DNA from: Methanobacteriota archaeon | GTDB lineage: Archaea > Thermoplasmatota > Poseidoniia > MGIII > CG-Epi1 | Direction: 5' to 3' | DNA length: 14,051 nt | Assembly (NCBI GenBank): GCA_014240055.1 | Contig: JAAZXP010000032.1 | Location: 1 to 14,051 of the forward strand | In this document: piece by piece, positions 1 through 7,797 of the stretch | Layout of the letters: the number at the start of each line of letters is the position of its first letter | Position numbering within the stretch: the stretch's first letter is position 1 | Translations under genes and position numbers: made by a program | Notes under the pieces: model-generated | Databases searched by the model: none | Told to the model about the DNA's origin: nothing | Seen by the model: only the letters and a program-made list of their open reading frames with translations

Positions 1-291
1 ATTTCTTACAGAGGCAATCCATAAGCCTTCCCAAGCTTCATGCGCTTCCCAATAGAAATGATAATTGTAAAGATCAACCCCATAAAGATAATCTTGATTA
101 TTAATCCATAAATCCGAATCCCATTTCTTTACTTCCTCTTCTTCTACACCAAAACTGTGCCCTTCAGGGCTGTTAGTTGGATGTGGATGAAGTCCGGGTA
201 CAAATCTATAGGGAGGGAACTCGAGCTTAGAATAACGTTCTTTTCCTATATTTAGATCTTGCTCAGAAGAAGCTAATGGATAATCATTCAT
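1..291 (-). CDS. DUF309-family protein, N-terminal part (runs off left edge)
   Basis: The first 97 codons of a minus-strand gene are present without a stop and continue beyond base 1. Two stretches identify DUF309: YRFVPGLHPHP (about residues 28-38) followed by GHSFG, and near the window edge FYWEAHEAWEGLW, which matches the helical family signature with the conserved His-Glu pair. The family is small, alpha-helical and cytosolic, and its biochemical role is unknown. The ATG at 291 overlaps the TGA of the cysteine desulfurase gene (ATGA, bases 288-291), so the two genes are almost certainly one transcript with coupled translation. The identification rests on remembered family motifs. The C-terminal half is not visible. 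Confidence 0.75.
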   Translation of the reverse strand, partial: MNDYPLASSEQDLNIGKERYSKLEFPPYRFVPGLHPHPTNSPEGHSFGVEEEEVKKWDSDLWINNQDYLYGVDLYNYHFYWEAHEAWEGLWIASVRN

Positions 292-1493
292 TTTCGATTA
301 TCTATACTTTCTTTAATTGCATTGGTAAAAGATAAAACATCTTCTTCATTATTGTAAAGATAAACACTAGCTCTAGCAGTTCCTTCAATACCTCTCGAAT
401 TAAACCAAGAATGAACACAATGCATCCCACTACGTATTGCAATATTATATTCTTCATCTAAATGCATGGCGACTTCTGTAGGATCCCAACCATCTAAATT
501 AAATGAAAAGATACCACCTCTCTGATTAACGTCAGATGGGCCTACCAAATTTAATGATTCCACATCACTCAATTCTTTAGTCATTAATTTATTTAATTTA
601 TTTTCATGCTTATGAATATTCTCTCTTCCTATATTCATAATATATTCTGCCGCTGCACCGGAACCAATAGCTCCTGCATAATTCTGTAATCCAGCTTCAA
701 AACAAGATGGAGGCGGCAACAATTTGTAATCTTTATAAGTTGAATTAACAACAGTAGAACCTCCAACATATGTTGGTATTAAGTCTTTCAATTCATCAAA
801 CTTACCATACAATGCCCCCATCCCACTAGGTCCACAAAATTTATGTGCACTAACTGCTGCAAAATCTACATCTAAATCAACAACATTAACTTCCTGATGC
901 GGTGCGGATTGGGCAGTATCCATCATTACCTTAACTCCTTTATCATGACAAATTTCTACTATCTCTTTAGCTGGGTTTGAATGCCCATCTAAGTTTGAAG
1001 TGTGAACAAAGCTGAATAATTTTGTTTTACTACTTAGACTCTCTTTCAATGCTTCAACATCAAAAAAATAATTATCCTTGGCCGGTAATACATTATACTT
1101 AATTCCTTTATACTTTGCTAGATGATGCCAAGGTACAACATTCGCATTGTGCTCTTTGTCAGATGTTAGAACTTCATCTCCTTTATTCAAACTCAAACCA
1201 TTTGCCACTATATTCATACTTTCTGTGGCATTCTTAGTAAATACAATTTCAGAGGAACTCTCAGCACCCATAAACCTGCGAAGACTATCGCGCGCCATCT
1301 CAAAATTTTCAGTTACTTGCCAACTCAACTTGTGAACTGAACGGCCTCCACACGCAGGATAATTAGTGTAATAATCGGTTATAGCATCGATAACTGCCTT
1401 TGGCCTTAAAGTCATGCAAGCACTATCTAAATAGACTGGAGAATCATCTGAATTCAAGATTGGAAAATCTTTTCTATACTTTGAAACATCCAT
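288..1493 (-). CDS. sufS: Cysteine desulfurase, SufS/CsdA type
   Basis: This PLP-dependent fold-type I enzyme removes sulfur from L-cysteine as a protein persulfide, giving alanine, and supplies sulfur for Fe-S cluster assembly. Numbering from the ATG at 1493 (401 residues), the PLP lysine is K218 in SAHKFCGPSGMGALYG, the PLP-ring Asp is D192 in MDTAQSAPH, the ring-stacking His is H115 in KEHNAN, and the persulfide cysteine is C359 in RSGMHCVHSW. This short RSGxHC loop is the group II (SufS/CsdA) form, not IscS. The frame can be extended upstream to a TTG at 1532, giving 13 more residues. The ATG at 1493 is preferred because the family normally starts just before the YRKDFPIL-like segment and a TATA-like box lies 29 bases upstream, inside that extension. 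No sufB, sufC or sufD is in the window. The downstream partner is the DUF309 gene. Confidence 0.93.
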   Translation of the reverse strand: MDVSKYRKDFPILNSDDSPVYLDSACMTLRPKAVIDAITDYYTNYPACGGRSVHKLSWQVTENFEMARDSLRRFMGAESSSEIVFTKNATESMNIVANGLSLNKGDEVLTSDKEHNANVVPWHHLAKYKGIKYNVLPAKDNYFFDVEALKESLSSKTKLFSFVHTSNLDGHSNPAKEIVEICHDKGVKVMMDTAQSAPHQEVNVVDLDVDFAAVSAHKFCGPSGMGALYGKFDELKDLIPTYVGGSTVVNSTYKDYKLLPPPSCFEAGLQNYAGAIGSGAAAEYIMNIGRENIHKHENKLNKLMTKELSDVESLNLVGPSDVNQRGGIFSFNLDGWDPTEVAMHLDEEYNIAIRSGMHCVHSWFNSRGIEGTARASVYLYNNEEDVLSFTNAIKESIDNRK

Positions 1494-1516
1494 AAGCTGT
1501 CTACCTTTAACAGCCG

Positions 1517-1527
1517 TATAATTTAAA
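1517..1527 (-). promoter_or_regulatory. TATA-like box of the cysteine desulfurase gene
   Basis: On the minus strand this reads TTTAAATTATA, centred about 29 bases before the ATG at 1493. That spacing predicts a leaderless or almost leaderless transcript and argues against the TTG start at 1532. Confidence 0.5.
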
Positions 1528-1548
1528 GACAATCTTAAACAGAAGCTG

Positions 1549-1558
1549 TTTTATACTA
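1549..1558 (+). promoter_or_regulatory. TATA-like box of the MscS gene
   Basis: TTTTATACTA is centred about 25 bases upstream of the ATG at 1578, and no ribosome-binding site lies between them. This is the leaderless archaeal arrangement. The divergent desulfurase promoter sits about 30 bases away in the same 84-base spacer. Confidence 0.5.
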
Positions 1559-1577
1559 CAATAATTACAATAGACTT

Positions 1578-2450
1578 ATGAGCTGTCTAGCAAATCTACC
1601 TGATGATTTGGAACCTAGCATAGAATGTGCTACTGACATAGTGAACTTTGGACCTGTTGCGGCACTACTAACAATTATTATTGGAATTCCTTTGATAAGA
1701 TTAATTTTAAGATATGTAAAACAACTATTTGAAAAATACGACTATATCGACGAAGGAATCGAAAATTTTCTATTCAGAGTAGTAAGTGTGACACTTTGGA
1801 TTGTTATTCTTCTAACTGCTGCCAATGAACTAGGAATAAATGTGGCTGGAATTGTGGCTGCTCTTGGTATTGTAGGATTAGCAATGGCTTTTGCAGCTCA
1901 AGATACTATTGAAAATATTATTGCTGGTGTTTTTCTTATGGTGGATAGACCGTTCAGAGAGGGCGATCGAATATTATTACCTAAGAAAATAGGAAGCTTG
2001 TACTCAAGCTGGGGAGATGTTGTTGAAGTCGGTCTTAGAACTACAAGAGTAAGATCCACAGATGGAGTACTATTAACTATTCCAAACAAAAATCTAACAA
2101 AAGATACCATCGCCAATTTCAACCATAAAGACGACAGGAGACTTCGAGTTAGAATCAGACTAGGATTGGTACCAAGCTGGGAAAATGTATCTAAAGGTGA
2201 AGAAATTGTCGAGAACATTGCTAAAAGCCATGAAGATATTTGTCAAGAAGAGCCAAAGCCACCTCAAATTGTATTGAGAGATTTTGGAGATCAAGAAGTT
2301 ATCATGGAAATTCGATACTACGTCCCTAATGCACCTTTAATGAGAAGTACAAAATCATATTTTGTTAAAGAGATTTTAAAACAATTTGAAGAACAAAAGG
2401 TAAGACTAGCCTATCCAACTAGGTTAATTATGAAAGAAGATATTGAATAA
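1578..2450 (+). CDS. mscS: MscS-family mechanosensitive ion channel
   Basis: This is a small-conductance mechanosensitive channel that opens under membrane tension and lets solutes escape after osmotic downshock. It has 290 residues, close to the minimal MscS size. Predicted helices are TM1 about 25-47, TM2 64-84 and the pore-lining TM3 88-122, rich in Gly and Ala (VAALGIVGLAMAFAAQDT) and followed by the family hallmark VFLMVDRPFREGD at 118-130. The beta domain contains GDVVEVGLRTTRVRSTDG and TIPN (146-169), and the C-terminal alpha/beta cage domain fills the remainder. The short polar N-terminus has no cleavable signal. The gene is divergent from the cysteine desulfurase gene and appears to be transcribed alone, with a T-rich stretch 17 bases after its stop. 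The channel family is certain; ion preference cannot be read from the sequence. Confidence 0.95.
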   Translation: MSCLANLPDDLEPSIECATDIVNFGPVAALLTIIIGIPLIRLILRYVKQLFEKYDYIDEGIENFLFRVVSVTLWIVILLTAANELGINVAGIVAALGIVGLAMAFAAQDTIENIIAGVFLMVDRPFREGDRILLPKKIGSLYSSWGDVVEVGLRTTRVRSTDGVLLTIPNKNLTKDTIANFNHKDDRRLRVRIRLGLVPSWENVSKGEEIVENIAKSHEDICQEEPKPPQIVLRDFGDQEVIMEIRYYVPNAPLMRSTKSYFVKEILKQFEEQKVRLAYPTRLIMKEDIE

Positions 2451-2465
2451 ATAAAAACGTAGTCA

Positions 2466-2480
2466 ACTTTTTTATTATAT
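2466..2480 (+). promoter_or_regulatory. T tract (possible terminator) merging into a TATA-like box
   Basis: Only 47 bases separate the MscS stop from the superoxide dismutase start. T6 at 2468-2473 could end the MscS transcript in the archaeal oligo-T manner. It runs into TTTATTATATC, centred 22-26 bases before the dismutase ATG, which could serve as its promoter. Confidence 0.4.
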
Positions 2481-2497
2481 CTCTTATAGGATGGAAT

Positions 2498-3121
2498 ATG
2501 GCATTTGAAGTACCTGATTTACCTTACGACTACAGCGCTCTTGAACCCTACATAGATGAAGAAACTATGCGAATACACCATGACAAACATCATGCGGCAT
2601 ATGTTAACATGTTGAATGGTGCAGTTGAAGCTGCAGGAATTGGTGGGAAATCTGTAGAGGAATTAATCACAGATTTAGATTCAGTACCTGATGCACAACG
2701 TGGTGCAGTAAGAAACCACGGTGGTGGACACTTCAATCACTCAATGTTTTGGGAAGTTATGAGTCCAGTCAATGGTGAAATGAGCTCCGAATTGAACAGT
2801 GCCTTGCTCGAAGCTTTTGGCTCTTTAGACGATTTTAAAGCTAAATTTCAAAATGCTGGAATGACTAGATTTGGTTCCGGTTTGGCATGGTTATGCTCAA
2901 ACAATGGCAAATTGGAAATCTGTTCTACTGCAAATCAAGATAATCCCCTAATGGGAAATAAATATGGTGGCACAGATGGCGAAACTCCTATTTTAGGCGT
3001 AGATGTTTGGGAACATGCCTACTATCTAAATTACCAAAATCTCAGAGCAGATTACATTACTGCATTCTTTAATGTTGTAAACTGGGCTGAAGTTTCAAAA
3101 CGCTACTCAGAAACGCTTTGA
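2498..3121 (+). CDS. sodA: Superoxide dismutase, Fe/Mn family (Mn-type signature)
   Basis: This cytosolic enzyme converts superoxide to hydrogen peroxide and oxygen. The 207 residues are full family length. The four metal ligands are visible: H27 (in MRIHHDKHH), H81 (in HFNHSMFW), D169 and H173 (in DVWEHAYYLNY). The Gln that tunes the metal lies in the C-terminal domain (Q147, in STANQDNPLMG) and the matching N-terminal segment is GGGH. These are traits of manganese rather than iron enzymes, although cambialistic use cannot be excluded. The ATG at 2498 is chosen because it gives the standard start PDLPYDYSALEP; another ATG at 2491 is out of frame. The coding sequence ends inside the end of the convergent transporter gene, with 19 bases shared. 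There is no signal peptide. Confidence 0.96.
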   Translation: MAFEVPDLPYDYSALEPYIDEETMRIHHDKHHAAYVNMLNGAVEAAGIGGKSVEELITDLDSVPDAQRGAVRNHGGGHFNHSMFWEVMSPVNGEMSSELNSALLEAFGSLDDFKAKFQNAGMTRFGSGLAWLCSNNGKLEICSTANQDNPLMGNKYGGTDGETPILGVDVWEHAYYLNYQNLRADYITAFFNVVNWAEVSKRYSETL

Positions 3122-4020
3122 TTACCTAATTCGGCAATTAAGTTTCCAATTAGTAATAGACTACCGCCTAGAATCAACCAGAACGTAAATTCAGTCATAT
3201 CTAGGTATATTGAGAACAAAGTAGCCCAAACTGGCTCTAAAGCATACAATATGGCTGCCCTAACTGGATCTATGTACTTCTGATATGTATTAACTAACAC
3301 TAAAGCTGCAAAAGTTCCAAATACGGAAGATAATAATAGTGGAAATAAAAAATCAGTGTCTTTTAACAAACCAACCATATCTACCTGCCCAATTTCTAAT
3401 AACAAAAATACATTCAATAATAATAGACACATAAGTGTAGATATTAAAATCGATGAAAAAGATAAACCAAGAGGAGACACGCGTTTTGTTGAGATATCCG
3501 TAAAAATTATGTGTCCTGCAAACATTAATGCACAAAGTATAGTCAACCATTCAGCAATATCATAGTGTAACTGTGGAGGTCCTTGAATGTAACCTGCACC
3601 AATAGTTGCTAAGATTACACCGAATAACAAGTTGCGACTCTGTAGTTTCCCAGAAAACCAAGCTAAAATTAAAGCTGTAAATATAACATAAAGACTCGTC
3701 AAAAAGGCAGATACTGCTGGAGAGATCCCTTCTAATCCTATCATTTGAAAAACAAAACCTCCTACTATGAAAAGAGAAAGAAGGAAACCATCAGTCCAAA
3801 CCCGTCTGTCTCCAAGCTCCCCTAATACTTTAGGAGTAAAAATAAAGAATAAACCTATTGCAAATCCAAACCTAAGAGTCACAAATAAAGTAGCCACTGT
3901 GTTAATCTGATCTTCAGAAGAATATATTTCAGCTACATTTAATGCATTTTTGAGCCAGATGAAAGTCCAACCCCATACTATTGTTACTAAGAATAAAGCG
4001 AGTGTAGCCTTCTGTTTCAC
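3103..4020 (-). CDS. EamA/DMT-superfamily transporter, 10 TM
   Basis: This is an inner-membrane permease of the drug/metabolite transporter superfamily, with two tandem EamA repeats of five helices each. Predicted helices fall at about 6-24, 42-60, 78-97, 100-121, 130-145, 155-173, 183-208, 223-245, 253-272 and 276-295. The repeat-end signature is clear in the second half (RAAILYALEPVWATLFS). The GTG start at 4020 overlaps the glutamate dehydrogenase TGA as GTGA, so its translation depends on the upstream gene. Many EamA proteins export amino acids or other small metabolites. Coupling to glutamate dehydrogenase makes an amino acid or related nitrogen compound a reasonable guess, but the substrate is not determined. 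The 3' end overlaps the superoxide dismutase gene by 19 bases on the opposite strand. Confidence 0.9.
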   Translation of the reverse strand: MKQKATLALFLVTIVWGWTFIWLKNALNVAEIYSSEDQINTVATLFVTLRFGFAIGLFFIFTPKVLGELGDRRVWTDGFLLSLFIVGGFVFQMIGLEGISPAVSAFLTSLYVIFTALILAWFSGKLQSRNLLFGVILATIGAGYIQGPPQLHYDIAEWLTILCALMFAGHIIFTDISTKRVSPLGLSFSSILISTLMCLLLLNVFLLLEIGQVDMVGLLKDTDFLFPLLLSSVFGTFAALVLVNTYQKYIDPVRAAILYALEPVWATLFSIYLDMTEFTFWLILGGSLLLIGNLIAELGNQSVSE

Positions 4021-5357
4021 ACTACGCCCTGATCAAGCATAGCATCAGCTACTTTCAGGAAACCTGCAATATTTGCTCCAACAACTAAATTACCCTTTTG
4101 ACCATATTCTGCAGCTGCATCAGCACACTGCTTGTGAATACCAGTCATAATTTGGTCTAATTTTGAATCAACTTTTTCACTTGTCCATTCATCAAAGGCT
4201 GCATTTTGCGACATCTCTAGAGAAGAGACTGCCACGCCACCAGCATTAGCTGCTTTAGCAGGACCAAAAAGAATACCTGCTTTACTAAGAATTTCATAAG
4301 CTGCAGGAGAAGTTGGCATATTAGCACCTTCACTGATTGCTAAACATCCATTTTTCACCAAATTCTTAGCACCTTGCTCTTCAATTTCATTTTGAGTTGC
4401 ACTAGGTAATGCTACATCACAAACTTCACCCCAAGGCCTCTTTCCTTCGTGATACTTTGCACCAGGGTATTCTGAAGCATATTCTTTGATTCTACCACGC
4501 CTATTATTCTTCAGATCCATTATCCAAGCTAACTTCTCCTCATTAATTCCATCATTATCAAAAACATAGCCACCTGAATCTGACATAGTAATGACTTTAC
4601 CACCATAACTCAATACTTTTTGAGCACAATACTGAGCAACATTACCGCTACCTGAAATTGCACATCTTTTACCTTCAATACTATCTCCTTTGGATGCAAG
4701 CATTTCTCTAAGGAAGTAAACTTGTCCATATCCTGTAGCTTCAGGTCTAATTAGAGAACCTCCCCAACCTTTCCCTTTCCCAGTTAGAACACCTTCCCAT
4801 TTACGTGTTAAACGCTTGTATTGCCCAAACATGAAGCCTATTTCCCGGCCTCCAACACCTATGTCACCTGCTGGAACATCAATATTTGCACCAATGTGAC
4901 GGTATAACTCACTCATGAAAGACTGACAAAATCTCATTACTTCCAAATCCGACTTTCCCTTAGGATCGAAATCACTACCGCCTTTTCCACCACCAATGGG
5001 TCTTGTAGTCAAAGCATTCTTTAGAATCTGTTCGAAACCTAGAAATTTGATAATACCTAGATTTACACTAGGATGAAAACGTAGGCCACCTTTGTAGGGC
5101 CCTATTGCACTATTGAATTCAACGCGCATTCCTCTATTAACTTGCACTTCACCTTTATCATCCACCCAAGGAACTCTAAACGAGATTACACGCTCAGGTT
5201 CTGTTAACCTTTCTAAAATACGTGCATCTTTGTATTTCTGATGCTTCTGAAATACTGGTTCCAGAGTTTCGAGAACTTCCCAAACGGCCTGATGAAATTC
5301 AGGTTGATCAGGGTCTCTAAGTTTCACTTTATCAAAAGCTTCTTTGACATAGCTCAT
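4017..5357 (-). CDS. gdhA: NADP-type glutamate dehydrogenase (bacterial-type, 446 aa)
   Basis: This enzyme catalyses reductive amination of 2-oxoglutarate with ammonium to give glutamate, and the reverse reaction. It is cytosolic and normally hexameric. Its length and sequence blocks follow the E. coli GdhA subfamily: GPYKGGLRFHPSVN (86-99, substrate K89), PIGGGKGGSDFDPKGKSD (120-137, catalytic K125), DVPAGDIGVGGRE (160-172, D165), LIRPEATGYG (202-211) and the Rossmann turn SGSGNVAQY (235-243). NADP preference follows from subfamily membership and was not tested. Many archaeal glutamate dehydrogenases are shorter and of another subfamily, so transfer from bacteria is likely. A TATA-like box about 30 bases upstream suggests its own promoter. 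It is translationally coupled to the following EamA transporter gene. Confidence 0.96.
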   Translation of the reverse strand: MSYVKEAFDKVKLRDPDQPEFHQAVWEVLETLEPVFQKHQKYKDARILERLTEPERVISFRVPWVDDKGEVQVNRGMRVEFNSAIGPYKGGLRFHPSVNLGIIKFLGFEQILKNALTTRPIGGGKGGSDFDPKGKSDLEVMRFCQSFMSELYRHIGANIDVPAGDIGVGGREIGFMFGQYKRLTRKWEGVLTGKGKGWGGSLIRPEATGYGQVYFLREMLASKGDSIEGKRCAISGSGNVAQYCAQKVLSYGGKVITMSDSGGYVFDNDGINEEKLAWIMDLKNNRRGRIKEYASEYPGAKYHEGKRPWGEVCDVALPSATQNEIEEQGAKNLVKNGCLAISEGANMPTSPAAYEILSKAGILFGPAKAANAGGVAVSSLEMSQNAAFDEWTSEKVDSKLDQIMTGIHKQCADAAAEYGQKGNLVVGANIAGFLKVADAMLDQGVV

Positions 5358-5382
5358 AGATATTCAGTTTGATAGAAGTGAG

Positions 5383-5391
5383 TCTATAAAG
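5383..5391 (-). promoter_or_regulatory. TATA-like box of the glutamate dehydrogenase-transporter operon
   Basis: The minus strand reads TTTATAGAC, centred about 30 bases before the ATG at 5357. It would drive gdhA and the coupled transporter independently of the peptidase gene upstream. Confidence 0.45.
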
Positions 5392-5424
5392 ATATCTATA
5401 CTATCTATAGTTTATCAAGTGTTT

Positions 5425-5437
5425 AAAAAACTAAAAC
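5425..5437 (-). terminator. Oligo-T terminator after the peptidase gene
   Basis: On the minus strand GTTTTAGTTTTTT begins at the last base of the TAG stop codon of the peptidase gene. Paired T4 and T6 runs without a stem fit the archaeal intrinsic terminator pattern and would separate the peptidase from the glutamate dehydrogenase transcript. Confidence 0.4.
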
Positions 5438-6774
5438 TATCTTGCTAAAGACCCCATTGGATCCCAAGGAGGAAGTCCGATAGGTTCTGCATTATACAGA
5501 GACACTAATTTCTTGGATAAATGCTTCTTGTGCACAACAACCTCATACATAAATTGGTCAAACCAAGGATCGGTCATTATATCAAAACCTTTTTCACCGT
5601 GATCAGCACCCCAACTATTCTCAACACGCCATTTTGTAGGCTTTTTATCTTTGATATCAACACCTGTAAAAAGCATAGCATGAGTCATAACGCTGTCTCC
5701 ATAATCTAATCTTTCAGCTTTGTTCATACTAAAATGAGTATCAAAGAACTTATCAAACTCAAACAAATTTGTATCCATAACACCATACTGCCTAGTAAAA
5801 AATTTACCTACATCACAACCGAACCACACGGGATCATCTGCTTTTATTGATTTTATGGTGTATTTCTTCAACTCTTCTGTTTGTAAATTAAGATACCGAA
5901 TAATATTACCACCAGACACATTTCCTAAATATTCGACAGTATATGTTTTATTGTATTCTGCAAAACTCCGAGGATCATTAATGAGACATACATAATCATT
6001 AAGATTAATATTTACGTGACTTTTAAAGAAAGACTGTGGAGTCATATCTGTAAATCTCTTAAATTTATCTTTCTTATCACGAATGGACCAATCAAATTTT
6101 TCAGGAGGTGTACCTAGAGTTATACAAAGCATTTGGTAAATAGTAGAAAGCATGTCTTCTTTCATCGTACTTATCTCCTTCTTAGAAGAACCATTACCAA
6201 TTGCTGCTCGTAAATCTTTAGCAAATTCCCTTAATTTACGTGTAATCAATTTGTTCATTTGTGATGAATTACTACTATTGTAACTCTCAGCCATAGCCTT
6301 CTTGGGTACTGTACCATATTTCATCAAAAGATTAACGAACATATCCCATTGCCCACCATCCTGTATCGGAGAATCGAGAAGATGCATCACCAATCTATCG
6401 CCGGTCTCTTTACCTGCAGTCTCAATAATATTTTCTAAAAAATAATTCGACTTCTCAAGCTTGTCATAAAACATAAAGTAATTCTGTGAGAATTCGAAAT
6501 TTTTAATCTTATATTTTCTACCAAGATAAATCCTTAATAGATTAAGTCCAGCAAAACCCCAACATCGTCCACTACGCATCTGACTTGTAGCCTTCATTTC
6601 ACCGCTTACTTTGTTAGAAAAGGTGTGATCAATTCCTCTGAATGCTTCCCAATTCATTGCTAACTTACGAACATCGGTTCTAGTAGCTGCATTCATTGAG
6701 ATCCGCCCCTGCGTATTTGATTTGAATTTTTTCAGATATTTGTTAACGTTAGTTAAACTAATTTCTTTTCCCAT
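5437..6774 (-). CDS. pepC: Aminopeptidase C / bleomycin hydrolase (peptidase family C1B)
   Basis: This papain-like cysteine aminopeptidase removes N-terminal residues from peptides. Family members are cytosolic hexamers with the active sites inside a barrel. The catalytic set is complete: oxyanion Q65, nucleophile C71 in SGRCWGFAGLNLLR, H365 in MTHAMLFTG, and N386 in WRVENSWGADHGEKG. The C-terminus ends PPWDPMGSLAR, the conserved tail that lies in the active-site cleft and enforces aminopeptidase action. Length (445 residues) is normal. No signal peptide is seen, so it should act on imported oligopeptides or cellular peptides. It has its own TATA-like box although it lies just downstream of the hydroxylase gene. 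The family is common in bacteria and eukaryotes and sparse in archaea, so acquisition by transfer is plausible. Confidence 0.94.
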   Translation of the reverse strand: MGKEISLTNVNKYLKKFKSNTQGRISMNAATRTDVRKLAMNWEAFRGIDHTFSNKVSGEMKATSQMRSGRCWGFAGLNLLRIYLGRKYKIKNFEFSQNYFMFYDKLEKSNYFLENIIETAGKETGDRLVMHLLDSPIQDGGQWDMFVNLLMKYGTVPKKAMAESYNSSNSSQMNKLITRKLREFAKDLRAAIGNGSSKKEISTMKEDMLSTIYQMLCITLGTPPEKFDWSIRDKKDKFKRFTDMTPQSFFKSHVNINLNDYVCLINDPRSFAEYNKTYTVEYLGNVSGGNIIRYLNLQTEELKKYTIKSIKADDPVWFGCDVGKFFTRQYGVMDTNLFEFDKFFDTHFSMNKAERLDYGDSVMTHAMLFTGVDIKDKKPTKWRVENSWGADHGEKGFDIMTDPWFDQFMYEVVVHKKHLSKKLVSLYNAEPIGLPPWDPMGSLAR

Positions 6775-6795
6775 AATTCATCAAGTAGTGCCCAA

Positions 6796-6807
6796 TATAA
6801 ATATAAG
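6796..6807 (-). promoter_or_regulatory. TATA-like box of the peptidase gene
   Basis: The stretch reads TTATATTTATA on the minus strand, centred about 27 bases before the ATG at 6774. It fills most of the 37-base gap after the hydroxylase gene, so the peptidase is probably transcribed separately and without a leader. Confidence 0.5.
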
Positions 6808-6811
6808 TTAT

Positions 6812-7795
6812 CTAAGGAAGGCGAGGTGTCATTACTCTCTTCCAAAGAGGAGGGAGAATGGCTAAGTAAAAACAGCCAAAATAACCCGTTGGTAAATTTG
6901 GTGCATCTTCATATGATCTAAGTGACTGGTAAGGCCTATTGGCAAATAAATGATGATCTGCATGCCTAGTCAGTTCAACTAGTACATAACGACTGAGACG
7001 TGCATTCGACTGCCAACTTGTCTGCGGTGTTATTCTATCTTTAGCCTCTCTTCGAAGTCCCCAATGTCTAATATAATTAACATATTCAAGTAAATATATA
7101 GCAACTAGACATTGACCCAAGAAAGCAAAAAATATTAAAGAACCAAATAAAAAATATAGAACTAATAAAGTAGAAATTTCGATCAAAAGAAATAATGCAG
7201 CTGAATGGAAAATAACCGAATTACTACGTTTATGTGCAATTTTCCAAGAAGAAAAAAACTGTTGAGGAACTGTTCTTAAAAAGAAATATTGAAGACCTTC
7301 ATTTGCTCTAGCTGAAGCTGGATCTAAGTCAGTCCCTACATATTTATGATGCCCTTGAACATGTTCACTTTCAAAATGCATGTATGTTGCACTCCAAAGA
7401 AGTAAATATCCACAATATTTTGGAATACCCTTACGATGAATCAACTCATGAGCTACCACTATACCTGATATCCCTGTACTTAATCCAGTAGATAATGTGG
7501 CTAAAATCAACAATGACAAATCAGGTTCAGACATAACAAAATAAAAAAATGTTCCTAACGCTATGAATTGTAAAAAAACATGAGAATAAAGTATAAAATC
7601 AAAAAAGAAAGGGCTTGCATCTTCTGGATTCTCATCCAATCCCTTACCCCATAATAAGTCAAGAAGAGGGAAAATAACTAAACCCAAAAAGACTGATGCT
7701 CCAACATAAAGACCTCCAAAATAGTTCCCAAATATTACTGAAAAAGGAATAGCTAAACTTAAAAAATAAAGAGGTCTAAAAGTTATTCTACTCAT
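6812..7795 (-). CDS. AlkB-family membrane diiron hydroxylase (alkane 1-monooxygenase-like)
   Basis: This integral membrane non-heme diiron enzyme is expected to hydroxylate a hydrophobic substrate with O2 and an external electron donor such as rubredoxin. All nine histidines of the AlkB pattern are present: HELIH (H116, H120), EHVQGHHKYVGTDLDPA (H145, H149, H150), NYIRHWG (H244) and LTRHADHH (H278, H281, H282), followed by YQSLRSYEDAPNLPTGY as in AlkB. About six hydrophobic segments are seen. Odd points: 327 residues is shorter than the usual 400 or so, the NYxEHYG box has R243 and W245 in place of Glu and Tyr, and no rubredoxin domain or gene is nearby. It is the last gene of a four-gene operon, two bases after the sulfotransferase-like gene. 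An n-alkane substrate is not established; a lipid or amino-acid-derived substrate is equally possible. Confidence 0.85.
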   Translation of the reverse strand: MSRITFRPLYFLSLAIPFSVIFGNYFGGLYVGASVFLGLVIFPLLDLLWGKGLDENPEDASPFFFDFILYSHVFLQFIALGTFFYFVMSEPDLSLLILATLSTGLSTGISGIVVAHELIHRKGIPKYCGYLLLWSATYMHFESEHVQGHHKYVGTDLDPASARANEGLQYFFLRTVPQQFFSSWKIAHKRSNSVIFHSAALFLLIEISTLLVLYFLFGSLIFFAFLGQCLVAIYLLEYVNYIRHWGLRREAKDRITPQTSWQSNARLSRYVLVELTRHADHHLFANRPYQSLRSYEDAPNLPTGYFGCFYLAILPPLWKRVMTPRLP

Positions 7796-7797
7796 AA

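Noticed and set aside
1147..1335. Plus-strand frame inside the cysteine desulfurase gene, and similar frames antisense to other genes
   Set aside because: They are shadows of strongly supported genes and have no recognisable motifs.
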